Positions 16,934 through 24,426 of a stretch of 64,000 nt of DNA are shown here, piece after piece. Numbering within the stretch: the first letter of the stretch is position 1; every line of letters begins with the position of its first letter. The position numbers and the translations under genes were made by a program. The stretch is from Alphaproteobacteria bacterium (GTDB lineage: Bacteria; Pseudomonadota; Alphaproteobacteria; Micropepsales; Micropepsaceae): NCBI GenBank assembly GCA_003139615.1, contig PLJH01000076.1, positions 1 to 64,000 of the forward strand, read 5' to 3'. Below the pieces are notes generated by a model that saw nothing but the letters and a program-made list of their open reading frames with translations, was not told the DNA's origin and ran no database searches.

Positions 16934-17067
16934 TCGCGGCAAACCTTGGCTAGTGCCGGGCAAGGGTAGGAAACCTGCATTAAGCCGGAGTTAAGAACCC
17001 CAGTTGCGGAACCCGGCAGGGTCTCTATCGTGGCCGGCAACCAGCCACTCCAGACGGGACGAAACCC

Positions 17068-18195
17068 ATGAATTTCGACTTTTCCGACGACCAGAAAATG
17101 CTCCGCGAGCAGGCCCGCAAGTTCCTGGCCGAGAAATGCACCAACAAAGTGGTCCGCCGCGTTTTCGAAGGCGAGCATGGCCATGACAGCGCGCTGTGGA
17201 AGGGCGTGGCCGAAATGGGCTGGCTCGGGACTGCGATCCCCGAGAATTACGGTGGCCTCGGCCTCGGCTATCTCGAGCTTTGCGTGGTGGCCGAGGAACT
17301 GGGCCGCGTGCTGGCGCCCGTGCCGTTCTCCTCGACCGTATATCTGTTCGCGGAAGCGCTGCTTGCGGCCGGCAGCGAAGAACAGAAGACGCGCCTCCTG
17401 CCCAAGCTTGCGGAAGGCAAGCTGATCGGAACCTTCGCGCGCGCCGAAGGCGTGGGCGCGGTGACACCGAAATCCATCCGCGCCAGCTTCAAGGGCGGCA
17501 AGCTTTCGGGCACCAAGATCGCGGTGGTTGACGGCATGGATGCAGACTACGCCGTCGTGCTGGCGCGCGCCTCCGACGAACCGGGCGAACGCGGGCTCGC
17601 ACTCGCGTTGGTCGATCTGAAAGGCGCGGGCGTCACGCGCCGCGCGGAAGATTCCATCGACCCCTCGCGCAAGCATGCCGAGATCAAATTCGACGGCGCC
17701 GCCGCCGAGGCGCTGGACAAGCCGGGCGAAGGCTGGTCGATCACCAGCCGCGTGCTCGATCGCGCCGCGATCCTCACCGCTTTCGAGCAGGTGGGCGGCG
17801 CGGATCAATGCCTCGTGATGGCGAAAGATTATGCGATGACGCGCTATGCCTTCGGCCGTCCCATCGGTTCGTTCCAGGCGATCAAGCACAAGCTCGCCGA
17901 CATGTATGTGAACAACGAGCTCGCGCGTTCCAACGCCTATTACGGCGCCTGGGCGCTTTCGACGAATGCGCGCGAATTGCCGCTCGCAGCCGCCGCAGCC
18001 CGCGTCTCCGCCACGCAGGCATTCGACTATGCCTCGAAGGAAAGCACGCAGACGCATGGCGGCATCGGCTTCACCTGGGAAGTGGATTGCCATCTCTTCT
18101 ACAAGCGCTCGCGCGAGCTGGGTCTGTCGCTCGGTCCGCAGCGCAGCTGGAAAGAGAAGCTCGTCACCCAGCTGGAATTGAGCAACGCGGCGTAA
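17068..18195 (+). CDS. Acyl-CoA dehydrogenase, small-subunit type
   Basis: 375-residue FAD flavoprotein that would introduce the alpha-beta double bond into an acyl-CoA. The N-domain starts MNFDFSDDQKMLREQARKFL, the central part has AMTRYAFGRPIGSFQAIKHK, and the C-terminal helix bears STQTHGGIGFTWE. The usual YEGT Glu position near the C-terminus is not conserved (FYKRSREL instead), as in the non-catalytic or alternative-base subunit of heteromeric ACADs. The next gene is a 412-residue ACAD 50 bp away, so the two likely form an alpha2beta2-type enzyme as known for steroid and dicarboxylate side-chain oxidation. Confidence 0.9.
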   Translation: MNFDFSDDQKMLREQARKFLAEKCTNKVVRRVFEGEHGHDSALWKGVAEMGWLGTAIPENYGGLGLGYLELCVVAEELGRVLAPVPFSSTVYLFAEALLAAGSEEQKTRLLPKLAEGKLIGTFARAEGVGAVTPKSIRASFKGGKLSGTKIAVVDGMDADYAVVLARASDEPGERGLALALVDLKGAGVTRRAEDSIDPSRKHAEIKFDGAAAEALDKPGEGWSITSRVLDRAAILTAFEQVGGADQCLVMAKDYAMTRYAFGRPIGSFQAIKHKLADMYVNNELARSNAYYGAWALSTNARELPLAAAAARVSATQAFDYASKESTQTHGGIGFTWEVDCHLFYKRSRELGLSLGPQRSWKEKLVTQLELSNAA

Positions 18196-18245
18196 CGCGG
18201 CTCCTCGAAGCAATTCAAAAAAAAAAACGAACCGGAGAAACGACC

Positions 18246-19484
18246 ATGGATTTCGATGACACCGCCGAAGAGGCAAAATTCCGCAGCGAAGTGCGCGCGT
18301 GGCTCGATGCGAATGCGAAGCTGAAGACGGGAGCCGAAGGCGCTGACGAAATGGAAGTGGAAGAAGACGGCGCCTCCATGCAGGCCGCGAAAGCCTGGCA
18401 GAAGAAGAAGGCAGCGAAAGGTTACGCGCGTATTTCATGGCCCAAGGAAGTGGGTGGCCTCGGCGGCACGCCGCTGCAGCAGATCATCTTCAACCAGGAG
18501 GAATCCAAATACGACATTGCGCCCGGCGCGCCGTTTGCGATCGGCCTCGGCATGTGCATCCCGACCCTCATGCATTACGGCTCGAAGGACAGCATCGGGC
18601 GCTATGTGAAGCCCGCGCTCGCCGGCGACGAGGTATGGTGCCAACTCTTTTCCGAACCCGCGGGCGGCTCCGACGTGGCGGGCCTGCGCACGCGCGCGGA
18701 GAGGAACGGCGACGAATGGACGATCAACGGCCAGAAGATCTGGACCTCCGGCGCGCATTATTCCGATTACGGCATCGTGCTCACGCGTACCGACCCAAAC
18801 GCGCAGAAGCACAAGGGCCTCACGATGTTTTACTTGTCGATGAAGTCGCCGGGTGTGGACGTGCGGCCGATCAAGCAGGCGTCCGGGCAATCGAACTTCA
18901 ACGAAGTGTTCTTCACCGATGTGAAGATTCCGGATTCGCAACGGCTGGGCGAAGTGGGACAGGGCTGGACGGTCGCGCTCACCACGCTCATGCATGAGCG
19001 CCTCGCCGTCGGCGGCGGCACGGGCGGCGGTATCGATGTGAACGAGTTGCTCTCGCTTGCGCGCACGCTCGAGCTGGAAGACGGCCCTGCGATCAAGAAC
19101 GCCGCGGTGCGTGAGCGCATCGCAGACTGGTATGTGAGAACCGCCGGCCTCAAATACACGACGCTCCGCACCATGACCGCGTTGTCGCGCGGCCAGCAGC
19201 CGGGGCCGGAAGCGTCGATCGCAAAAGTCGTCGTCGCCTCCAAGCTGCAGGATCTGTCGGCGTTCGCGATGGAGCTTGAAAGCGAAGCGGGCGCGCTCAA
19301 GGGCGAAGACGCCGCGATGGGCGGCCTCTTCCAGGCGGGCTGGATGGGCGCGCCGGGATTGCGGATCGCGGGCGGCACCGACGAAATCCTGCGCAACATC
19401 ATAGCAGAGCGCGTGCTCGGCCTGCCGCCGGATATACGTGTGGACAAGGACATCCCCTTCAACAAACTCCCCAGCGGTCGGTGA
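18246..19484 (+). CDS. Acyl-CoA dehydrogenase, large-subunit type
   Basis: 412 residues from the ATG at 18246 (MDFDDTAEEAKFRSEVRAWL; GGAGA ribosome site at about 18233). ACAD motifs: QLFSEPAGGSDVAGLRTRAE for FAD binding, INGQKIWTSGAHYSDYG, and the C-terminal RIAGGTDEILRNIIAERVLG, where Thr/Asp occupy the positions around the usual base. The acidic insertion at residues 30-50 (GADEMEVEEDGASMQ) is longer than normal. Follows the small-subunit gene after a gap containing an 11-A tract (18217-18227). Its stop overlaps a small DUF1289 gene. Substrate unknown; probably a bulky acyl-CoA. Confidence 0.9.
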   Translation: MDFDDTAEEAKFRSEVRAWLDANAKLKTGAEGADEMEVEEDGASMQAAKAWQKKKAAKGYARISWPKEVGGLGGTPLQQIIFNQEESKYDIAPGAPFAIGLGMCIPTLMHYGSKDSIGRYVKPALAGDEVWCQLFSEPAGGSDVAGLRTRAERNGDEWTINGQKIWTSGAHYSDYGIVLTRTDPNAQKHKGLTMFYLSMKSPGVDVRPIKQASGQSNFNEVFFTDVKIPDSQRLGEVGQGWTVALTTLMHERLAVGGGTGGGIDVNELLSLARTLELEDGPAIKNAAVRERIADWYVRTAGLKYTTLRTMTALSRGQQPGPEASIAKVVVASKLQDLSAFAMELESEAGALKGEDAAMGGLFQAGWMGAPGLRIAGGTDEILRNIIAERVLGLPPDIRVDKDIPFNKLPSGR

Positions 19485-19660
19485 TCGAAACTCCCTGCAT
19501 CAAAGTCTGCGTGCTCGACCCCGCGAGCGGCCTCTGCCAAGGCTGCGGCCGCTCGCTGGACGAGATCGCGCGCTGGGGGACGATGAGTGCGGAGGAGAGA
19601 GGAAGGATTATGGGGGCGTTGCAGGGACGGATGGTGGGGGCGAAGGCTGGCGAGCGCTGA
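19481..19660 (+). CDS. DUF1289 (YdhL-type) four-cysteine small protein
   Basis: 59 residues starting with GTG at 19481, overlapping the ACAD stop by 4 nt. The sequence reads VIETPCIKVCVLDPASGLCQ then GCGRSLDEIARWGTMSAEER, the complete DUF1289 signature with CxxxC and CxxC that suggests metal or Fe-S binding. Family members are small cytoplasmic proteins of unknown role often placed at the end of metabolic operons. It is shorter than 60 codons and lies in a frame dominated by a competing ORF, so it is easily missed. Confidence 0.85.
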   Translation: MIETPCIKVCVLDPASGLCQGCGRSLDEIARWGTMSAEERGRIMGALQGRMVGAKAGER

Positions 19661-19717
19661 CTTGATCTTTCCTTCGCCTTTCCCAGTTCGGCGGAGAGGC
19701 GAAAGTTCCGGCGGCGT

Positions 19718-20263
19718 TCACCGACTCCGCACGAACTTCGCGACAAAGTAAGGCTGCCAGGTTCTGCCGCCGTCATCGGAAGAGCTTTCTTCAAAATCCT
19801 GCGAGTCGGGTGTGATGTTCGACCAGACGGCGCGCAGCAGCGCGACTTTTCCGTGAAGGGATTCCTGATCGTAGAATTCGCCGCGGCGGTCCCTGAATTC
19901 CCCGAACATCGGTGGCCCGAGTTGCCCGTCGCCGCCGGCGGCAAACGCCTTGCTCCATTGATTCGATTGCGGATCGTACAGAAACAGCACCATCGCCTCG
20001 AGATGACCGGCCGCTCCGTCCGCCTCGATTTCCTCGAGTTGCGCGCGGCCGTCCCAGACCTTCCGGACGACGGCGGTCCCGTCGAATTTATTCCAGCTGT
20101 CGGGACCACTGGCGGGCCTGTGCAGGGATTCAATGTGAACATTCCACATGCCGATGTTGAAATCGAAATCGTGCTGGCCGTCGCGCGGCGCCGGCTCCGC
20201 GCAAACCGCCGCTTGCGCGACGAGGCACAAAAGGAGTCCCAGTTTCAGAGAGTTCGCGCGCAT
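19718..20263 (-). CDS. Secreted DUF1579-like protein
   Basis: 181 residues from the ATG at 20263. Residues 1-22 (MRANSLKLGLLLCLVAQAAV then CAEPA) are a signal peptide. The mature part begins QHDFDFNIGMWNVHIESLHR and contains GTAVVRKVWDGRAQLEEIEA and LYDPQSNQWSKAFAAGGDG, a calycin-like beta-barrel pattern (D/EFDFxxGxW) seen in DUF1579 and related proteins of unknown function. Periplasmic location expected. Upstream in-frame Met codons at 20338 are rejected because they precede the signal peptide. Confidence 0.75.
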   Translation of the reverse strand: MRANSLKLGLLLCLVAQAAVCAEPAPRDGQHDFDFNIGMWNVHIESLHRPASGPDSWNKFDGTAVVRKVWDGRAQLEEIEADGAAGHLEAMVLFLYDPQSNQWSKAFAAGGDGQLGPPMFGEFRDRRGEFYDQESLHGKVALLRAVWSNITPDSQDFEESSSDDGGRTWQPYFVAKFVRSR

Positions 20264-20510
20264 GTTTGTCCCCTTGTGCATCTGCAATCGTTCGCCGGCT
20301 TCAAAGATTTCGAGACGGCTGTCATTGCGATGCCCCACGGAATTTTGCGCCCGTCACGGGATTCCGGAAATGGCGTCTCCCGCCGCCTCACTCAAACTTT
20401 ACCGGTTCTGGCACTCGGCTTCGCATCCGGCTCCGGTCGGGCGAAGAGGCATGGGTGTATGTCAGGGCGTGATGTTCCGAAGTTGCTCAAGCAGGCGAAC
20501 GGCAACTGAA

Positions 20511-20543
20511 CCTCTTTCCCCTCTTCGCCGACGGGGAGAGAGG
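20511..20543. terminator. Hairpin downstream of the DUF1801 gene
   Basis: CCTCTTTCCCC (20511-20521) pairs with GGGGAGAGAGG (20533-20543) with one G-U pair and an 11-nt loop. It is 14 bp beyond the end of the minus-strand DUF1801 gene, so it may end the ArsR operon. It lacks a T run and resembles the other CTCCC/GGGAG hairpins. The surrounding 20264-20557 gap holds no gene I can support. Confidence 0.4.
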
Positions 20544-20557
20544 AAATACGCAGAGTT

Positions 20558-20986
20558 TCACACCTTCTTGCTCCTGCCCGTCTTCTTCGGCACAGACGCC
20601 TTCTTCTTCAATTTGCTCTGATTGCGCGCGACGGCGGCGCGGAAGAGGGTCTTCAGAGCACGTTCGTTGATCTTGTCGCCGTCGTGGATATCGATCGCGC
20701 GCCGCACATTGCCGTCAAGGCTGGAGTTGAAAAGTCCGGCAGGGTCCTCGAGCGCAGCGCCGTTGGCGAAGGTCAGCTTCACGACGCTCTTGTGGGTCTC
20801 GCCGGTGCAGATCATGCCGTCGCGATACCACACCGGCACGCCGCGCCACTTCCACTCCTCGACCACTCCGGGGAGAGCCTGTTTGATGAGCGCGCGGACC
20901 TGGGCGAGCGTCTTGCCCCGCCAGTCGCCCAGTTCCCTGATCCGCCCGTCGATCTTTTCCGAGGGGGTCTTTTCAGATGAAGTCAT
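20558..20986 (-). CDS. DUF1801 domain protein
   Basis: 142 residues from the ATG at 20986. The core VRALIKQALPGVVEEWKWRG then VPVWYRDGMICTGETHKSVV, followed by LTFANGAALEDP, is the DUF1801/YdhG-like fold, a small cytoplasmic alpha-beta domain of unknown role. The C-terminal tail is Lys-rich (KLKKKASVPKKTGRSKKV) and might bind nucleic acid. It starts 4 bp after the VOC gene and is the last gene of an operon led by an ArsR regulator; this gene set recurs in many soil bacteria. Confidence 0.85.
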   Translation of the reverse strand: MTSSEKTPSEKIDGRIRELGDWRGKTLAQVRALIKQALPGVVEEWKWRGVPVWYRDGMICTGETHKSVVKLTFANGAALEDPAGLFNSSLDGNVRRAIDIHDGDKINERALKTLFRAAVARNQSKLKKKASVPKKTGRSKKV

Positions 20987-20990
20987 GGGG

Positions 20991-21383
20991 CTACCAGCGC
21001 GCGATCTGGCTGATTTGAATGAGGTTGCCACAGGTGTCGTTGACCTGGGCGATGGTCGCGCCGGTGACCGTTGTCGGCGGCATGGCGAATTCACCGCCGC
21101 GCGCCTTGATGCGCTCGTAATCGGCCTTCACGTCGTCCGTCTGGAACATGAGCGCCGGCTTGTGCTGCTGGAACATGGCCTGCTGATAGGCCTTGGCCGC
21201 GGGGTCGTCGTTGAGCGCGAGCTGCAATTCGAGTCCGTTCGGCTCGTCGGATGCGGCCACGGTCAGCCAGCGAAACGGTCCGTTGCTGAAATCGGCCTTT
21301 TTGGCGAGGCCGAGCACTTCAGTGTAGAAGCGCAGCGCTTTGTCCTGGTTGTCCACATAGATGCTGGTCACTTTGATCTTCAT
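20991..21383 (-). CDS. VOC (glyoxalase/bleomycin-resistance fold) protein
   Basis: 130 residues, one VOC module pair: MKIKVTSIYVDNQDKALRFY, LELQLALNDDP in the middle and FQTDDVKADYERIKARGGEF at the end. The fold supports metal-dependent enzymes or ligand binders. Position-1 metal ligand is not evident (SIYVDN where a His is common), and the last Glu is replaced by QISQIARW, so it may not bind metal. Third gene in the ArsR-led operon, 28 bp after the SRPBCC gene. Confidence 0.85.
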   Translation of the reverse strand: MKIKVTSIYVDNQDKALRFYTEVLGLAKKADFSNGPFRWLTVAASDEPNGLELQLALNDDPAAKAYQQAMFQQHKPALMFQTDDVKADYERIKARGGEFAMPPTTVTGATIAQVNDTCGNLIQISQIARW

Positions 21384-21411
21384 CGCATTTCTCCTTCCAT
21401 CGGTTTTGCGG

Positions 21412-21831
21412 TCAATCGATCCGCGTCAAGACCTGCTCCAGATTCGCAAAGAATTTCTGCCACCCATATTTTGCGCCCTGGTAATTCTGCTGTTGATCCG
21501 GCCGGAAGCCCGAATGCTCCATGCGCAGATGCGTTCCGGCGGCTGTGGACGTGAGAGTCCAGGTGACGACGCTGCCGACACCGAAGGCGCCCCAAGTGTA
21601 AGTCAGCGTCCTGTTCGGCTCGACGGACATGACTTCGCAGTCGATGACGCCATTCCAGTTGGGCACCGGGTCCCTTCGAAAATTGAATCTGCGGCCCACG
21701 ACAGGCTGGAAATCGTTCTTCATGAGCCACTCCTCGATCAGGTGCGGCTGCGTAAGCGCGCGCCAGATTTTCTCCGGCGGAAAGGGAATCTCGCGCTCGA
21801 CGACGACGGAGCGCATTTCGGTCTCGCTCAC
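21412..21831 (-). CDS. SRPBCC/AHSA1-like (START-fold) protein
   Basis: 139 residues with the Aha1/START-fold pattern: VVEREIPFPPEKIWRALTQP, HLIEEWLMKNDFQPVVGRRF, and the C-terminal helix GAKYGWQKFFANLEQVLTRI. These proteins form a hydrophobic ligand cavity; the ligand is unknown. Its start overlaps the ArsR stop by 4 nt (ATGA), so both are translated together. ArsR-AHSA1 pairs are common and the AHSA1 protein is usually the regulated partner. Confidence 0.88.
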   Translation of the reverse strand: MSETEMRSVVVEREIPFPPEKIWRALTQPHLIEEWLMKNDFQPVVGRRFNFRRDPVPNWNGVIDCEVMSVEPNRTLTYTWGAFGVGSVVTWTLTSTAAGTHLRMEHSGFRPDQQQNYQGAKYGWQKFFANLEQVLTRID

Positions 21832-22151
21832 TGGTCCATCCTCCGAAGCAGATCTTCGAGTTTGTCGAAGCGGCTTTGCCAGAAGCCGGTCATCCGGCTT
21901 GTCCAGTCCATCAGCGGAGCGAGTGCGCCGAGCTGCGCGCGATAGTGCGTCTGGCGACCGTCCTGGCGATCGCGCACCAGCCTCGCCCGCTTCAGGATGC
22001 CGAGATGCTTCGAGACGGCCGGCTGCGAGACTCCGGATTGGGCCGTCAGTGCCCCGACGGTTTGTTCGCCTTCACGGCACAACCGCTCGAAGATGGCCCG
22101 CCGCGTCGGATCGGCAAGCGTTCGGAAGAGCACGTTGTGCGCGTTTGGCAT
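21828..22151 (-). CDS. ArsR/SmtB-family transcriptional repressor
   Basis: 107 residues with a winged helix: FRTLADPTRRAIFERLCREG, then the recognition helix QSGVSQPAVSKHLGILKRAR and the wing LVRDRQDGRQTHYRA. The Cys/His metal sites of ArsR and SmtB (ELCVCDL) are missing, so the ligand is probably not a metal. It leads the operon SRPBCC-VOC-DUF1801. A palindrome (ATAACC-4-GGTTAT) ends 2 bp before its start codon, a probable operator for autorepression. Confidence 0.92.
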   Translation of the reverse strand: MPNAHNVLFRTLADPTRRAIFERLCREGEQTVGALTAQSGVSQPAVSKHLGILKRARLVRDRQDGRQTHYRAQLGALAPLMDWTSRMTGFWQSRFDKLEDLLRRMDQ

Positions 22152-22153
22152 CG

Positions 22154-22169
22154 ATAACCTGTCGGTTAT
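22154..22169 (-). promoter_or_regulatory. Palindromic operator at the ArsR gene start
   Basis: ATAACC TGTC GGTTAT is a perfect 6-4-6 palindrome directly upstream of the ArsR ATG (22149-22151). A related half-site pair, GTTATTGATTAACGTATAAC, extends to 22185, and the AT-rich stretch would hold the promoter. Position suggests autorepression. Confidence 0.5.
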
Positions 22170-22223
22170 TGATTAACGTATAACCACTGAGATATGTGTG
22201 AGTCAAGCAGGAGCCAGCCGGTT

Positions 22224-22745
22224 CTAATGTTCCCGCTTGTTTGCGCCGTACCGAGTCTCCGCGACCCGCACCAGCAATTCCCAGGAGATGGCGGTTGCGG
22301 AGCTCAGGAGCACGAGGGCGCCCAGCGCGATGACGGGCTGAATCTGCATGTCCATCATCATTTGCGCGCCGCCGATCGCGAACATGAGGAAGCCGGCCAA
22401 TGTCGAGCCATATCTGCGCACCGCGCCGATCCGAGATTCGACCGCGAGCGGCGTGCGCAGGGAGAGATAAAATCGAACGAGCACCCGGATCGAATAAAGG
22501 CCCGACAGCAACAGGATCGAGAATCCCAGGCTGCTGTTCGAGATGCCCGGATAGAACGTGAGGAGCGAGACAACGACGACCGCGATGTAATTGTGGAACG
22601 CCTGCTCGGCCAGGTGCATCGAATGCTTGTGCGTGGCGCCGAGGATAATGTCGGCATTGATCGACACAGAGACAAACAGGAGCCCCAGCAAGGTCGCTGC
22701 GATTGCGCCCATCATTCCGAAATAGTCGTGCCAGGCTTGGATCAT
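22224..22745 (-). CDS. Small polytopic membrane protein, unknown function
   Basis: 173 residues from the ATG at 22745. Four hydrophobic segments are visible: AIAATLLGLLFVSVSINADI, FHNYIAVVVVSLLTFYPGI, SSLGFSILLLSGLYSIRVLV and later TLAGFLMFAIGG plus VIALGALVLLSSATAIS. Charged residues between them fit a four- to five-helix inner-membrane protein. His residues near the second segment (THKHSMHLAEQAFHNY) are notable. No family recognised. Stands alone, 72 bp upstream of the ArsR gene on the same strand. Confidence 0.65.
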   Translation of the reverse strand: MIQAWHDYFGMMGAIAATLLGLLFVSVSINADIILGATHKHSMHLAEQAFHNYIAVVVVSLLTFYPGISNSSLGFSILLLSGLYSIRVLVRFYLSLRTPLAVESRIGAVRRYGSTLAGFLMFAIGGAQMMMDMQIQPVIALGALVLLSSATAISWELLVRVAETRYGANKREH

Positions 22746-23398
22746 GATATATCTCCGACAGGGACGGTGCATGCGCCGGCTGCGAGTCGCGCCGCATCAT
22801 ACGGATATTGAGGCGATAAGTGCAGCACGATTGAATTCGGCAAGGTGTAGCGATGCCCACCGGAACCGCGCAGAAGAAAATGTGATCGTCCTGTCGTTAT
22901 TCTTCTGGTTGGAGAAACACTCTAACATTGATAAGTCACTCCCTCTCTTCCCCTACCCATGAGAGGGAGCGGATTTGAGTTCGCAATTAAGTGATAGTTG
23001 CCGTTAAGTGCATAGGGCGTATGCGCTATTCGCAAAGTTGTACGATGCTTGTTCCAACTATTTTCGATTGTTCGAATTTCGCTGCATTGAATCTGCGCGC
23101 ATCATCGCTATTGAATCGATGACGTGCATCGCCTCGGCGCGCGACGACTCGAACGTGGCTTAAAGACGACAGTGATGCAGAACCGCCCCCTGTTATTTTC
23201 CCGTTTAACAGAAGACGACGCGGATCGAGGCGCAGTGCTGTTGTGGGAAAACAACGCGTGTTTCGCTGCGAAAACTCAGACATTCAGCAGCGTTTTGGCA
23301 AGGCTCTTTGCAGGGCTGCCAATCCCCTGCACCGCGCGCGAAGACCATTGGAATCATTGGCGTTTTTGCGTGCAGCCACCGCGAATTTTTTTTCGCGT
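22746..23398. other. Gene-free stretch of about 650 bp
   Basis: No ORF here has convincing protein character on either strand. Visible structure: a CTCCCTCTC/GAGAGGGAG inverted repeat (22939-22947 and 22961-22969), a CTGTTA/TAACAG pair (23190-23195 and 23206-23211), and a CGCGAA-6T-TTCGCG palindrome (about 23380-23397) abutting the cobA stop. The part from 22970 to 23150 is more AT-rich than its surroundings. It could hold a small RNA or decayed gene; neither can be shown. Confidence 0.4.
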
Positions 23399-24283
23399 TT
23401 ATCCCGCGTGTTTGATGTCGATGCGACCCAGCGGATCGGGGTTGAGTGTGCGGCCCGATTGCAACACGCCCAGCCAGTCGAGGCCTTCGCGCAGGCGCAC
23501 ATTTTCGCCTATGACGAGGATCGCGGGTGCCGTGCTTTCCTTCGCATCGCGTCCCAGATGCTCCAGCGTTGTCACGCGCACGGATTGTTCGTCATGCGTC
23601 GCGTCGCTGACGATGGCTGCCGGCTCGTGAGCATCGCGTCCCGCTTCGATCAGTTTCGCGGCCAGTTCATCGGTATTCGCGAGCGCCATGTAAACCACAA
23701 TGGTCGGCGAACCGCGCGAGATCGCGCTCCAGTCGAGGGCGGGCAGTTTGCCGTCGATGCCGTGCCCGGTGATGAAGGTGACGGCGTGATTGGTGTCGCG
23801 ATGCGTGACGGGAATGCCGGCATAGGCAAGCCCGCCGATTCCTGCGGTCACACCCGGCACGATGCGAAACGGAATACCCGCGCGCGCAAGCTCGAGGGCT
23901 TCTTCCGCCCCGCGCCCGAACACGAACGGATCGCCGCCCTTCAGCCGCAGCACGCGCTTGCCCTTGCGTGCGAGCAAAACAAGCGTGTGCGAAATGTCCG
24001 CCTGCTTCCACGAAGGTTTGCCGCGCCGCTTGCCGGCGTAGACAAGCTCCGCGCCGGGACGGGCGAGCTTCAGCAGCGCCTCATTGGCGAGCGCGTCAAA
24101 GAGAATGACATCGGCTTCCGCGATCGCATGCAGCCCGAGCATCGTGATCAACCCCGGATCGCCAGGCCCCGCGCCCGCCAGCCACACCCAACCGGGTTCG
24201 AAAGCGGGCAGACCGAGAGAAGCAGCCAGCTTCGCACTGGCCGCGCGAGCCGCGGAATTCAGAATGGTCGGCATATCAAACAT
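23399..24283 (-). CDS. cobA: Uroporphyrinogen-III C-methyltransferase (SUMT)
   Basis: 294 residues. It methylates uroporphyrinogen III at C2 and C7 with AdoMet to give precorrin-2 for siroheme or cobalamin. Motifs of the family: VWLAGAGPGDPGLITM, the KRLKGGDPFVFGRGAEEA-type AdoMet loop (here LRLKGGDPFVFGRGAEEALE), PGVTAGIGGLAYAGIPVTHR, and the C-terminal GENVRLREGLDWL. Residues 1-28 are an extra N-terminal stretch relative to short SUMTs, so Met5 (24271) is an alternative start. It stands alone; no cob or cys genes are adjacent, so its use in siroheme versus B12 synthesis is undecided. Confidence 0.93.
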   Translation of the reverse strand: MFDMPTILNSAARAASAKLAASLGLPAFEPGWVWLAGAGPGDPGLITMLGLHAIAEADVILFDALANEALLKLARPGAELVYAGKRRGKPSWKQADISHTLVLLARKGKRVLRLKGGDPFVFGRGAEEALELARAGIPFRIVPGVTAGIGGLAYAGIPVTHRDTNHAVTFITGHGIDGKLPALDWSAISRGSPTIVVYMALANTDELAAKLIEAGRDAHEPAAIVSDATHDEQSVRVTTLEHLGRDAKESTAPAILVIGENVRLREGLDWLGVLQSGRTLNPDPLGRIDIKHAG

Positions 24284-24426
24284 TCAACACCTGTAAGACG
24301 TATTTCTCGTTATACCACATTATATGACTGGACAAATAGCCTTCCGGGCTGGAAATGCAAGGACGCCGCGTTGCGCGCAGCCGCGCGAGGCGGCAAAGGT
24401 GGCGCGCCGATAGAAGCGAGTTTTCC

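Noticed and set aside
22154-22185. Metal-dependent ArsR/arsenic operon
   Set aside because: The regulator has no Cys/His metal motif and the downstream genes are SRPBCC, VOC and DUF1801, not arsenic genes.
23040-23090. tRNA-like GTTCGAAT segment
   Set aside because: No acceptor, D or anticodon stem can be drawn around it.
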